Shown: positions 41,660 to 50,261, counted from the first letter of the stretch. The stretch: DNA of 56,640 nucleotides from Pseudonocardia kujensis (GCF_021283305.1 NZ_JAJSOK010000050.1:1-56640), one strand, 5' to 3'. Program-made: numbers and translations. The notes: generated by a model from the sequence alone, not told the origin.

Positions 41660-44362
41660 TCAGCCGCAGGGCGTGAGCGAGCAGTCCTGACGCTGGGCCG
41701 TCGGCGGGGAGCCGGGGGCCGTCGTCACCGGCGTCTCGTCGCCGAACAGCGGCTCGTCCCGGTCGGGCAGGGCGCCGCCGCCCGGCCGCGGCTCCGTCGT
41801 CGGGGTCGCCGGCGGCGCCGCCGGCGGGGGCGGCGGGACCTCGGACGATGCGCTCGGGGGAGCGCTGGGGGTCGGTGTCGCGGAGGGCGTCGCATTGGGG
41901 GGCAGGTTCGAGGCCGGCTCGCCGATCGGCTTGTAGGTGCCGAAGCCGTCCTGCTGCGGCTCGTCCGCGACGGCCTGCTTCATGAAGGTCTGCCACACCT
42001 CGCCGGGCAGGGTCTTGCCCTCGACCGGGGTGCCCGAGGCCGTGCGGATCGGCGAGTTCATGTCCGTGCCGATCCACACCGCCGTGGCCAGGTCCGGGGT
42101 GAAGCCGGAGAACCAGGCGTCGTTGTTCTCGCCCTCGAACCGGGACTGCACCGTGCCCGTCTTGCCCGCGACCGGCCGGCCGATGCCGAGCCCGTCGTTC
42201 GGGGCCACGCCGAGCATGGCCTCGATGGTGTTGCGCGCCACCTGCTCGCTGAACCGCCGCTCGCCCTGCGAGTCCGGCGCCTCGTAGAGCACCCGGTCGT
42301 CCGCGGTCACCACCTTCGAGATGAAGTGCGGGGCGTGCCAGACGCCGCCGTCGGCGATCGTGGCGTACGCCGAGGCCAGCTCCAGCGGCGTGACCTCCTT
42401 GTTCCCGAGCGCCAGCCGGGCGTCGGGGTTGTCCAGCGGGGAGGTGATCCCCGCCGCGCGGGCGGCCGCGGCGACGTTCTCGGGTCCGACCCTGGCCGCC
42501 AGCTTCGTGAAGATGACGTTGTTCGAGAGCGTCATCGCCTGCTTGATGTCGCAGCGTGGGCAGTCGGCGCCCTCCGCGTTGCGCAGGCCGGTCTCCTCGC
42601 TGCCGTCGAACACCGTGCCGAGGCCGATCGGCGGGTCGTGGCTCAGGGCGGCCAGCACCACGAACGGCTTGAAGGTGGAGCCGGGCTGCTTGCTCACCCG
42701 TGCGTAGTCGAGGCCCACGCCGTTCTCGCCGCCGTAGTAGGCGCTGACCCCGCCGGTCCTCGGGTCGATCGCGACCACGGCCGAGCGCAGGTTGTCCGGC
42801 TGCCCGTCGAGGGTCTTCTGCGCGGCCTGGACCGCCCGCCGCTGCTGATCCGGGTCGATCGTGGTGGTGATGCGCAGGCCGTCCTGCGCCATCTCCTGGT
42901 CGGTGATGCCCAGCGAGTCCAGCTCCGCCTTCACCGCGTTGACGACGTGCCCGCGGCTGTCGGAGAAGGACCCGCTGCCCGGGGCGGCCTTGCGCTGCTG
43001 GGTGGCGGGGAAGGTGGCGGCGGAGCGGTCGCCGGGGGAGAGCCACCCCTGGCTCACCATGCCGTCCATCACGAAGTCCCAGCGCTGCACGGCCTTGTTC
43101 GGGTCGATCGCCGGGTCCCAGCGCGACGGCGACTGGATCACCCCGGCCAGCAGTGCGCCCTCCGGCACGGTCAGCTGGCCCACGTCCTTGCCGAAGTAGG
43201 CCTGGCTCGCCGACTGGATGCCGTAGGCCCCGCGGCCGAAGTAGATCGTGTTGAGGTAGTCGGTGAGGATCTCGTCCTTCGACTTCTCCTGGTTGACCTT
43301 CAGCGACACGATCAGCTCCTTGTACTTGCGCCACAAGGAGACCTGGTCACCGACCAGGGCGTTCTTCACGTACTGCTGGGTGATCGTCGACCCGCCGCCG
43401 ACGCCGCCCCGCAGCTGGTTCCACACCGCGCGCAGGATGCCGGTGAAGTCGAAGCCGGGGTTGGAGTAGAAGCTGCGGTCCTCCGCGGACAGCACGGCCT
43501 CGCGCACGTACACCGGGATCTGGTCGACCGTGACCTTGGTCCGGTTGCCCTGCTCGGGGACGAGCCGGGTGAGGTCGGTGCCGTCGGCGAAGGAGATGGT
43601 CGCGACCTGGTTGTTGACGGCGTCGTCGGCCGTCGGGACGGAGAACGCGAGCCAGCCGATCCCGAGCAGCAGCAGCGGCAGCAGGACGAGGGCGGCGGCC
43701 CCGCCGAGGACGCCCCACTTGACGCGCCGGCGCCGGCGGGCGGTGCGCTGCGCCGGGGTGAGCGGGCGGCGGTGGGCCGACCCGCCCAGGCGGCGGCGCA
43801 GCACGTCGAGCGGGCCCTGCGGGCCGGTGGCCTCGGGGACGGGGGTCAGCCCCGTGGCGGTGGCGGTCGCCTTCTTCGGGTCCGGGGTCTGCCACCAGCC
43901 GACGCCGGTGCGGGAGCGGCGGCTGCGGGCGCGGGGGACGGCCGCACGGCGGGTCGGCCCGGTGGTCCGCGTCGTTGCCGTCGTGGCGGCCCCGCTGCGC
44001 GCGGCGCGAGCGGTGCCGCGGGAGCGGTCGGCGGCGGGCGCCGTGGCGCTCCGCGAGTGGCCGCCGGTGCGCGCCGCGTTGCTGCGGGAGCGGTCGGGCC
44101 GCGCGTCCCCGAGGGACGGGATCGACCGCGAGGGGGTGGACAGCGGGCTCGACGACGGGCGCTCGGGCGCGCGCCGCGGCGGGGGCGGCAGCGGGCGACC
44201 GGAGACCGGCGGACCGGGGATCGGGCCCGGGCGGCCGGGGAGGTCCGGGCGCACGGGCGGGGGCAGGGGACGGGCCGGCTGGGCGGTGCGGGGACGCGGG
44301 TGCTGCGGCGGCGGGCCCTGTCGGCTCGCGCGCGGCGCCGGTCCGTGACCTCCTCCGGGCAC
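41660..44362 (-). CDS. Bifunctional class A penicillin-binding protein
   Basis: Cell-wall synthase of 900 residues. A long basic, Pro/Arg-rich cytoplasmic N-terminus (about 1-212) precedes the membrane anchor (about 215-243). The GT51 glycosyltransferase has EDRSFYSNPGFDFTGILRA (about 293) and GGSTITQQYVKNAL (about 325), then YLNTIYFGRGAYGIQSA. The transpeptidase carries GSTFKPF (nucleophile Ser about 562), SNN (about 612) and KTGT (about 734). The tail (about 800-900) is Pro/Ala/Thr-rich and ends CSLTPCG. All catalytic motifs are intact. GTG 44362 has GGGGAGG 9 nt before. The gap 44363-44714 separates it from the divergent esterase. Confidence 0.95.
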   Translation of the reverse strand: MPGGGHGPAPRASRQGPPPQHPRPRTAQPARPLPPPVRPDLPGRPGPIPGPPVSGRPLPPPPRRAPERPSSSPLSTPSRSIPSLGDARPDRSRSNAARTGGHSRSATAPAADRSRGTARAARSGAATTATTRTTGPTRRAAVPRARSRRSRTGVGWWQTPDPKKATATATGLTPVPEATGPQGPLDVLRRRLGGSAHRRPLTPAQRTARRRRRVKWGVLGGAAALVLLPLLLLGIGWLAFSVPTADDAVNNQVATISFADGTDLTRLVPEQGNRTKVTVDQIPVYVREAVLSAEDRSFYSNPGFDFTGILRAVWNQLRGGVGGGSTITQQYVKNALVGDQVSLWRKYKELIVSLKVNQEKSKDEILTDYLNTIYFGRGAYGIQSASQAYFGKDVGQLTVPEGALLAGVIQSPSRWDPAIDPNKAVQRWDFVMDGMVSQGWLSPGDRSAATFPATQQRKAAPGSGSFSDSRGHVVNAVKAELDSLGITDQEMAQDGLRITTTIDPDQQRRAVQAAQKTLDGQPDNLRSAVVAIDPRTGGVSAYYGGENGVGLDYARVSKQPGSTFKPFVVLAALSHDPPIGLGTVFDGSEETGLRNAEGADCPRCDIKQAMTLSNNVIFTKLAARVGPENVAAAARAAGITSPLDNPDARLALGNKEVTPLELASAYATIADGGVWHAPHFISKVVTADDRVLYEAPDSQGERRFSEQVARNTIEAMLGVAPNDGLGIGRPVAGKTGTVQSRFEGENNDAWFSGFTPDLATAVWIGTDMNSPIRTASGTPVEGKTLPGEVWQTFMKQAVADEPQQDGFGTYKPIGEPASNLPPNATPSATPTPSAPPSASSEVPPPPPAAPPATPTTEPRPGGGALPDRDEPLFGDETPVTTAPGSPPTAQRQDCSLTPCG

Positions 44363-44574
44363 TCTCGCTCGTCCTCCCCCGTCGTCCGCCGTCCGTCCCG
44401 GCCCGGGTGGCCGTGCGGGACGGCGGCCGGGCCGGCGTCGGCCGTGCGGAGCACCCGGCGAGACCGTTCGGGCCCCGCGCGACCGTCTGGGTGGTCAACG
44501 GAGCACCCCGCGGGCACGGTGCGGGCGGAGATCGAACTCACCCGAATGACGGCATCACGGGCGCGTGTCGCGCG

Positions 44575-44592
44575 GCACCGTCGCGACGGTGC
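44575..44592. other. 18-nt perfect palindrome
   Basis: GCACCGTCGCGACGGTGC reads the same on both strands. It lies in the 352-bp gap between the divergent penicillin-binding protein and esterase genes (44363-44714), 123 nt before the esterase start. It could be an operator for a dimeric regulator or form a cruciform. I see no other gene or site in that gap. Confidence 0.55.
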
Positions 44593-44714
44593 GTGACGAT
44601 CTCGGTGCCGGACTGGGCCGGACGGATGTGAGCGAGGTGGCGGGGGAGAACCGCGGGCCGGCACGCGCGAGGATCAGGGGGATCGACGGCGATCACGGGA
44701 GCGAGGGAGCTCGG

Positions 44715-44833
44715 ATGGGGCGTACCGGCACGGTGGCGGGGATCCTGGGCGTTCTGGCAGCGGCGGGTGCGCGCCGGCCGGTGCTGCGGCGCTGGCCGAC
44801 GTCGGTGGCCCAGATGGCGGCCTGCACGCCGCG
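44715..44833 (+). pseudogene. N-terminal fragment of the esterase, out of frame
   Basis: ATG 44715 has AGGGAG 5 nt upstream and codes MGRTGTVAGILGVLAAAGAR and RRPVLRRWPTSVAQMAACTP, like the hydrophobic N-terminus of HSL-type esterases of actinobacteria, where a WP-TSELP motif follows. Around 44829-44834 the matching continuation (SEMPVADALAHA) lies in another frame. One missing base, or a two-base insertion, explains it. Either a real frameshift or a sequence error. Confidence 0.55.
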
Positions 44834-44839
44834 TCGGAG

Positions 44840-45940
44840 ATGCCGGTCGCGGACGCGCTGGCGCACGCCGCGCTGGCGGCCGGCGGGGTCGCGGAACTGG
44901 TGCGCCGGCCGCGCGACGCCGGCTCCGTGGCATCGGCGCTGGCGACCGTCGGCACGAACGCGGCCGCGGCCGTCGCGCTGGCGGGGCTGCGGACCGACGC
45001 GCGCCGCTCCGCCGTCGTCCTGCAGGAGGCGCTCGCCCCGCTCGGCGTCCGCGGCCTGGACCGCCCGATCCCCGGCGCGGCGCGGCGGGTGCGCGAGTGG
45101 GCGCAGGGTGCGGGCCGGTACGTCGTGGCACAGGATGTCGCCTACGGCCCCGAACCCGAGCACCGGCTCGACGTCTGGGCGCGCCGGGACCTGCGCCTGC
45201 TCCGCGACGGCGGCCCCGCCCCGGTCCTGCTGCAGGTGCACGGCGGGGCCTGGACGCTGGGCTCGCGCACGAAGGAGGCGGTACCGCTGATGGCGCACCT
45301 GGCCGCGCGCGGATGGGTGTGCGTCACGGTCGACTACCGGCTCGCCCCCGCCGCCCGGTGGCCGGCGATGGTGGTCGACGTCAAGCGGGCGCTCGGCTGG
45401 GTCCGCGAGCACGTGGCGGGGTTCGGCGGCGACCCGGGGTTCGTCGCCGTGACCGGCGGGTCCGCGGGCGGGCACCTGGCCGCGCTCACCGCCCTGACCC
45501 CGAACGACCCGGCCTTCCAGCCGGGGTTCGAGGAGGCCGACACGTCCGTCCAGGCGGCCGTGCCGTTCTACGGGGTGCACGACTTCACCCTCGACGACCA
45601 GGGCCTGTGGAACCTGCTCGAGGGCAAGGTCATCGGGACCAGCTACGCCGCCGACGAGGCGACCTACCGCGCCGCCTCGCCGGTGCACCGGGCCAGGCCC
45701 GACGCGCCGCCCTTCCTCGTCGTGCACGGCGACACGGACACCGTCGCCGGGGTGGGGCAGTCGCGGCGGCTGGTCGCGCGGCTGCGGGCGGTCTCGCGGG
45801 AACCCGTCTGCTACGCGGAACTGCCGCACGCCCAGCACGGCTTCGACGGCCTGCCCACCGCCCGCACCGCCTACACGGTGCGGGCCGTGCACCGCTTCCT
45901 CACCGCGGTCCACACCAGGGCGACGACGACGGCGAGGTAG
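44840..45940 (+). CDS. HSL-family alpha/beta hydrolase (esterase/lipase), 5' frameshifted
   Basis: Esterase of which 366 residues are in this frame. The hormone-sensitive-lipase pattern is complete: LQVHGGAWTLGSRTKEAVPL (oxyanion HGG), VTVDYRLAPAARWPA, GGSAGGHLAALTAL (Ser about 218), FLVVHGDTDTVAGV (Asp) and HAQHGFDGL (His). ATG 44840 is only the first in-frame Met: it has no RBS, and the N-terminal part lies in another frame from 44715. The catalytic core is undamaged. Divergent from the penicillin-binding protein. Similar to mycobacterial Lip proteins; substrate is probably a short acyl ester. Confidence 0.8.
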   Translation: MPVADALAHAALAAGGVAELVRRPRDAGSVASALATVGTNAAAAVALAGLRTDARRSAVVLQEALAPLGVRGLDRPIPGAARRVREWAQGAGRYVVAQDVAYGPEPEHRLDVWARRDLRLLRDGGPAPVLLQVHGGAWTLGSRTKEAVPLMAHLAARGWVCVTVDYRLAPAARWPAMVVDVKRALGWVREHVAGFGGDPGFVAVTGGSAGGHLAALTALTPNDPAFQPGFEEADTSVQAAVPFYGVHDFTLDDQGLWNLLEGKVIGTSYAADEATYRAASPVHRARPDAPPFLVVHGDTDTVAGVGQSRRLVARLRAVSREPVCYAELPHAQHGFDGLPTARTAYTVRAVHRFLTAVHTRATTTAR

Positions 45941-45961
45941 GAGGGTCGTGTCGGGCGGCGG

Positions 45962-46327
45962 TCAGGGGGAGAGCAGGGCGGCCATCCGCTCGCGCAGCAG
46001 GGTGGCGGCGGAGTAGGGCCGGACCATGACGGTCAGCTCCGCGAGACCGTCGGGCCCCTCGCGCAGGATGTCGACGCCCTCCAGCTCGCGGTCGCCCACG
46101 CGGGCCCGGAAGACCAGCACGTGCCCGGTCTCCCCGGCGAACTCGTCGGTGTACCGGAAGTCCTCGAACACCTGCACGACGGCCCGCAGGATCGCCCGCA
46201 GCGCCTCACGCCCCTCGTACGGCCGGTGGACGATCGGCGAGTGGAACACCGCGTCGGTGGTGAAGAGGTCGGTGGCCGCGTCGGCGTCGCCGCGCTCGAC
46301 GGCGGCCCGGAAGGCTGCTGCGCTCAC
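45962..46327 (-). CDS. SnoaL/NTF2-like protein
   Basis: Protein of 121 residues with the NTF2-like cone fold: FRAAVERGDADAATDLFTTDAVFHSPI at the start (in part), EGREALRAILRAVVQVFEDFRYTDE, and ELEGVDILREGPDGLAELTVMVRPYSA (in part). SnoaL-like proteins are small cyclases, isomerases or binding proteins. GTG 46327 is the likely start; the frame continues upstream with no coding bias. It converges with the esterase and is divergent from the first roadblock-like gene, with a 365-bp gap (46328-46692) that has no gene I can support. Confidence 0.8.
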   Translation of the reverse strand: MSAAAFRAAVERGDADAATDLFTTDAVFHSPIVHRPYEGREALRAILRAVVQVFEDFRYTDEFAGETGHVLVFRARVGDRELEGVDILREGPDGLAELTVMVRPYSAATLLRERMAALLSP

Positions 46328-46692
46328 GGCCCCATCCGACCACTCCGGACGGTCGGGGCGCCAGGTGGCCGGTCCGGTCGGGGGCGGCGGCCCGGATGTC
46401 GGGCCGCCGCCGGCGCAGAAGGTGTGCGGCGTCACCTCCGTCCCGATCACCGCGTGGATCTCTCGCGCAGGGCCGGGCGCGCCGGTGCGCAGGACCGGAC
46501 ACGCCGGGGCGCGGGGCCGTTCGCGCCGAGACCGAGATCCGTGATCGCCGTCGTGCGCGCGCCGCCCCCGGCCACGGCCTGACGGTGCGCGAACGGCCCC
46601 CTCGGGGGCGCGCCGTCCGGCCCATCCGCGGCCTCCGGAGGGCGCTGCGGGAATGCGCCGGAAAGGCGCCGGACCAATGGTTCCCTCACCGT

Positions 46693-48144
46693 GTGAGACA
46701 CTTTCGCGTGCCCGTTCCGGACAGCGTGATCGACACCCTGGGAAAACTGTCCGGGGTGTCGTACGTCTCGGTTCTGGAGCGCGATTCCCGCACGATTCTC
46801 GCGTCTTCCGGCACCGCCGATTCCGGCCTTTCCGCAGACGAGATGGTCGACGCTTTCGACAGCGCGACGGCAGTCGCCGGCCCCCGCGCCGGCACGGTGC
46901 GGACCGTCGTGGTGACCGGCAGTCGCGTGGTCCAGCTGCTCGCGCCGGTCCCGCTCGCGGACGGGGCGGCGGGGGTGCTGTACCTCCGGCTCGTCCGGGC
47001 GCGGGCCAACCTCGCGTCCGCGCTCCGTGAGGTCGAGGGCGTCACCGGCGGGCGTGCCCGGGGCGCGAGCGGCCGGACGCAGGGCGCCGGGGCCGCCGCG
47101 GCCGCCCTGCCCTCCTCGGTCCGCACCGCGACGCCGTCGGCCCTGCCCGGAGCGGCCCTGCCCGGAGCGGCGCCGGGCTCGACCTCCACGGGCGGGTTCC
47201 CCGCCGCGCCGGCACCGGCGCCGCCCGCCGCGTCCCCGGCCGGCTCGCGCCGGAGCGTGCTCGCTCCGAGTCCCACGCCGCGGACCCCGCCTGCACCGGC
47301 CCTCCCGGCAGCACCGCCGGCGACACCCGCCGCCCTCCCGTCGGCTGCCGTGCTGACGGCACCGCCGGAGCCGGCGGAGGCACCCCGGAGCGGGCGTCCT
47401 GCCGGCGCGCCGGACGCCGAGCCGGAGCGGGCCCACAGCGAGGCGGCCGCGCCGGCCACCCGGCGTCCGCAGCCCCGCGAGCCGGCCGACGGGCGGGAAG
47501 AAGTACTGGTCAGCAGCCGGTCGCCGTTTCTCGCTGCGGAGTTCCTCGCGGCAGCGCAGCGGGCCCGCCCGCCGTTGCCACCCGATCCGCCGGGCGCGTC
47601 CGGTCCCGGAACCGAGCGCGCGCGGGAGGCCGACCGGACGGGGACGCGGAGCCGCCGGGCGGAACGCGATTCACGACCGCGTCCGCCCACCGAGCGCCTC
47701 TCGGCGGCTCCGGCCTCGCCCGCACCCCGCCACCGAGGCCCGGGACCCAGGCCGGCGCCCGACACTCCCGCCCCGACGACGCCCGAGGCCGCCGAGGACG
47801 TCCCGGACGGCGCCACCGCCACCCGGAACGGGAAAGGAGTGACGCCCGGTCCCGGCGACTCCGCGCCCGTCGCTCCCCTGGACCCGGGTGCCGCCGCCCG
47901 CACTGCCGCAGGCCGCCGGCGGGACGTCCCCGAGCGGACCGCCGACGGCGGACCGCGCGGCACCGGGCCGTCGCCGTCGGACGACGCCGCAGCCCCGCCC
48001 GCCGACGCCCTGCCCCGCCGCACGGGCGACACCGTGATCCCGCCGCCGCGCGAGCCCGAGGAGGCCGAGCAGGAGCGACGCTGGGCCACGGACCTGCACG
48101 CGCTCCGCCGCCTGGCCGACGGCCTGCGGAGGCGGTTGCGCTGA
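46693..48144 (+). CDS. Roadblock/LC7-like protein with long disordered tail (first of three)
   Basis: About 483 residues. The N-terminal 120 residues are related to the two following genes: SVIDTLGKLSGVSYVSVLERDSRTILASSG ... VVVTGSRVVQLLAPVPLADGAAGVLYLRLVRARANLASALREVE (in part), the roadblock/LC7 pattern. The rest is Pro/Ala/Arg-rich and low in complexity (about 125-465), ending ATDLHALRRLADGLRRRLR, a short amphipathic helix. Start GTG 46693 or 46708; neither has an RBS. The N-terminal codons use T-ending triplets (GAT, ATT, CTT, TCT) more than any other gene here, a possible sign of transfer. Function unknown; see finding. Confidence 0.65.
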   Translation: MRHFRVPVPDSVIDTLGKLSGVSYVSVLERDSRTILASSGTADSGLSADEMVDAFDSATAVAGPRAGTVRTVVVTGSRVVQLLAPVPLADGAAGVLYLRLVRARANLASALREVEGVTGGRARGASGRTQGAGAAAAALPSSVRTATPSALPGAALPGAAPGSTSTGGFPAAPAPAPPAASPAGSRRSVLAPSPTPRTPPAPALPAAPPATPAALPSAAVLTAPPEPAEAPRSGRPAGAPDAEPERAHSEAAAPATRRPQPREPADGREEVLVSSRSPFLAAEFLAAAQRARPPLPPDPPGASGPGTERAREADRTGTRSRRAERDSRPRPPTERLSAAPASPAPRHRGPGPRPAPDTPAPTTPEAAEDVPDGATATRNGKGVTPGPGDSAPVAPLDPGAAARTAAGRRRDVPERTADGGPRGTGPSPSDDAAAPPADALPRRTGDTVIPPPREPEEAEQERRWATDLHALRRLADGLRRRLR

Positions 48145-48246
48145 TTCCCGGCGGCCGGGTGCCGGAACCGCGCGGTCCGCTCTCGGTCGCCGTTTCTCCG
48201 CGCCGCGGGAAATGCACCCCCGGTGCTCCGCGCAACGATTCTGCGA

Positions 48247-48252
48247 TACTCT
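48247..48252 (+). promoter_or_regulatory. -10 box of the second roadblock-like gene
   Basis: TACTCT (TANNNT) in the AT-richer part of the 181-bp gap 48145-48325; a transcript would begin near 48259 and have a leader of about 67 nt ending in GGAGG before ATG 48326. No clear -35. Confidence 0.45.
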
Positions 48253-48325
48253 TCGGGTTCCCCCGTCCCACCTTTCGAAGACCGCCGGAAACCGTTCCCC
48301 CGCGACCGGCGGTCGGAGGCACACG

Positions 48326-48766
48326 ATGAGCTCCATCGAGCATTCCCTGGACATGGCCGCCAACATCAAGGGCGCGTTCGCCGTCGCCCTGGTCGACTAC
48401 GAGAGCGGCATGATGCTCGGGTCCCGCGGCGGCAGCGCCGAGTTCGACCTCGAGGTCGCGGCCCCCGGCAACAGCGACGTCGTGAAGAGCAAGATCGAGG
48501 TGACCCAGAAGCTCGGCCTGCGCGAGCAGATCGAGGACATCCTGATCACGCTGGACAACCAGTACCACCTCATCCGCCTGATCCGCGGCCTGCCGGACGA
48601 GAAGCTCTTCCTGTACCTGGTCCTCAACCGGGCGCAGGCGAACCTCGCCATGGCCCGGCGTGACCTGCGCGTCATCGAGCAGGAGTTCTACATGTCGCAC
48701 CCGAACGCCGGCGCCCGCTCGCCGCAGGGCGACAACCAGTACTTCCAGGCCAACGCCCACCGCTGA
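48326..48766 (+). CDS. Roadblock/LC7-like protein (second of three)
   Basis: Compact protein of 146 residues, the best conserved of the trio. It starts SSIEHSLDMAANIKGAFAVA, then LVDYESGMMLG, DLEVAAPGNSDVVKSKIEV, IEDILITLDNQYHLIRLIRG, KLFLYLVLNRAQANLAMARRDLRVIEQEF (in part). Streptomyces and other actinobacteria encode close relatives, annotated as hypothetical or roadblock-type. Roadblock/LC7 proteins (MglB, RarB/CvnB) dimerise and regulate small GTPases. ATG 48326 follows GGAGG. No membrane segment. A tail of about 25 polar residues ends the protein. Confidence 0.8.
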   Translation: MSSIEHSLDMAANIKGAFAVALVDYESGMMLGSRGGSAEFDLEVAAPGNSDVVKSKIEVTQKLGLREQIEDILITLDNQYHLIRLIRGLPDEKLFLYLVLNRAQANLAMARRDLRVIEQEFYMSHPNAGARSPQGDNQYFQANAHR

Positions 48767-48788
48767 TCGCGGTCCGCGACCGTCCCGA

Positions 48789-48794
48789 TACAAA
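48789..48794 (+). promoter_or_regulatory. -10 box of a leaderless promoter
   Basis: TACAAA, near TANNNT, ends 7 nt before GTG 48802 of the third roadblock-like gene; it sits in an AT-rich patch (ATACAAATTC) within the 35-nt gap after the second gene. Confidence 0.5.
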
Positions 48795-48801
48795 TTCAGG
48801 C

Positions 48802-50181
48802 GTGCTGAGCATCCCCGGCAGTCCCGGAGTCCTGCGCGTCGCGGCGAAGGAGGTGCTGCGCCAGCCGTCCGTGCTGGCGTGCGCCCTCGTCGACGTCGAG
48901 AGCGGTCTGACGCTCGACGCGGAGACGGCCGACCGCGCGCGGCTCGACACCGAGGCCGTGGCCGCCGCGCAGGCCGAGGTGATCCGCGCCGCGCAGGCGC
49001 TGGCCCAGGTCGTCCGCGGTGCCCCGGCCGAGGTCGTCGTGAAGCAGGGGTCCGCCGTGCTGCACCTCATCCGGCTGCTGCCGGACCCGGCGGGCCCCGG
49101 CATCGTGCTCTCGGTGCTGGTCGTGACACCGGAGCGGAACCTGCGCAAGGTCCGGCGCGTGCTGGACCGGATCGACCCGGCGGCCTTCGTGCCGCGCCGT
49201 CCGCGGGCGGCAGCGCCCGCCGCTGCGTCGTCTGCGGTGTCGTCTGCGGTGTCGTCTGCGGTGTCGTCTGCGGTGTCCTCGGCGGTCTCCTCCGCGGCGC
49301 CCGGGGGCCCGTCCGCGTCGGTCGGGACGGCGAGCACCGCCGGTCCCGTCCCGGCGGCCGCTCCGGGCGCCGTTGCCGGTCCGATCGGTCCGGTACCCGG
49401 GCGGCCCGTCGCGGGTCCCGCCCTGGTCGGGAGGGCGGTGAGCCCGGCCGCAGGCCGGGCCGCGGCGGCGCCGGTGCCGGCCTGGGTCGCCCGTCCGGCC
49501 GGCACCCCGGCCGGCTCGACACCCCCCGGCCCGGGACCGCACGGTTCGCTGCTCACCGCCCACGGCACGGACGGCCCCGGCCCCGTCGGTGCAGGGCCGG
49601 TGGCTTCGGGGCCGGTGGGTTCGGGGCCGGTGGGTGCCGGGTCAGCCGGTGCCGGGCCGGTCCGTGCGGGGTCGGCCTCCGCCCGGGTCCCCTCCACCGG
49701 GACGGGCCCTGGCGCGCGCGACTCCCGCGTGCCCGCACCCGTCACGGCGGTCGCCCTGGCCCGGCTCGTGCCGGCGGGTCCCGGCGCCCGCGGGTGGTGT
49801 GCCCCCGCCGCCTCGAACGGCGGCGCCCCCACGGCGCACCGTCCGGCCCCCGCCGAGCAAACCGCCCCCGCCGAGCAAACCGCCCCCGCCGACACCGCGC
49901 CCACCGACCGTCCTGCGGCCACCGACCAGCCCGCCGACCGCCCCGCCCCGGCCGACCGCCCTGCGGTCGCCGAGAGCGGCCCCGCCGGCCGGAGCGAGGC
50001 GCGGCCCGACCCGATTCCGGACGAGCCCGGTGCCGACCTGGCAGGCCTCGCCGACCGGCCCGGCCTGAGCGAGGTGGACTGGTTCAGCCCCGTGACCCCC
50101 GGCAGCCCGCCGCCGCTGCGCCGGGTCGTGGCCGAGCCGGAGGAGCCGCACGCGCACGTCGGGCTGCCGCACCACTCCTGA
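48802..50181 (+). CDS. Roadblock/LC7-like protein with repetitive tail (third of three)
   Basis: 459 residues. Residues 1-125 match the second gene: VLRVAAKEVLRQPSVLACALVDVESGLTLDAE ... VVVKQGSAVLHLIRLLPDPAGPGIVLSVLVVTPERNLRKVRRVLDRID (in part). The rest is a disordered Pro/Ala/Ser/Gly tail with tandem motifs: SSAV repeated five times, GPVGSGPVGAG-type repeats, and PAEQTA twice. The end EVDWFSPVTPGSPPPLRRVV and EPHAHVGLPHHS is not repetitive and may be a docking peptide. GTG 48802 is leaderless. Function unknown. Confidence 0.65.
   Translation: MLSIPGSPGVLRVAAKEVLRQPSVLACALVDVESGLTLDAETADRARLDTEAVAAAQAEVIRAAQALAQVVRGAPAEVVVKQGSAVLHLIRLLPDPAGPGIVLSVLVVTPERNLRKVRRVLDRIDPAAFVPRRPRAAAPAAASSAVSSAVSSAVSSAVSSAVSSAAPGGPSASVGTASTAGPVPAAAPGAVAGPIGPVPGRPVAGPALVGRAVSPAAGRAAAAPVPAWVARPAGTPAGSTPPGPGPHGSLLTAHGTDGPGPVGAGPVASGPVGSGPVGAGSAGAGPVRAGSASARVPSTGTGPGARDSRVPAPVTAVALARLVPAGPGARGWCAPAASNGGAPTAHRPAPAEQTAPAEQTAPADTAPTDRPAATDQPADRPAPADRPAVAESGPAGRSEARPDPIPDEPGADLAGLADRPGLSEVDWFSPVTPGSPPPLRRVVAEPEEPHAHVGLPHHS
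49228..49299 (+). repeat. 12-bp tandem repeat coding SSAV
   Basis: The unit TCGTCTGCGGTG occurs four times exactly at 49228-49275, followed by two diverged copies to 49299. In frame, encoding SSAV. Two more short repeats lie in the same gene: 15-bp units around 49595-49650 (GPVGSG) and an 18-bp direct repeat around 49853-49890 (AEQTAP). Confidence 0.85.
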
Positions 50182-50255
50182 GCTGCGCAGGGGCGGCCGC
50201 GCCCGCGGTGCTGAGCCCGGCGGGTGCCAGCGGGAAACCTGTCGGGCCCGACCTC

Positions 50256-50261
50256 TAGCAT
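50256..50261 (+). promoter_or_regulatory. -10 box of thrS
   Basis: TAGCAT 39 nt before GTG 50300; the leader of about 32 nt ends in GGAGG. The leader is too short for a T-box. Confidence 0.5.
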
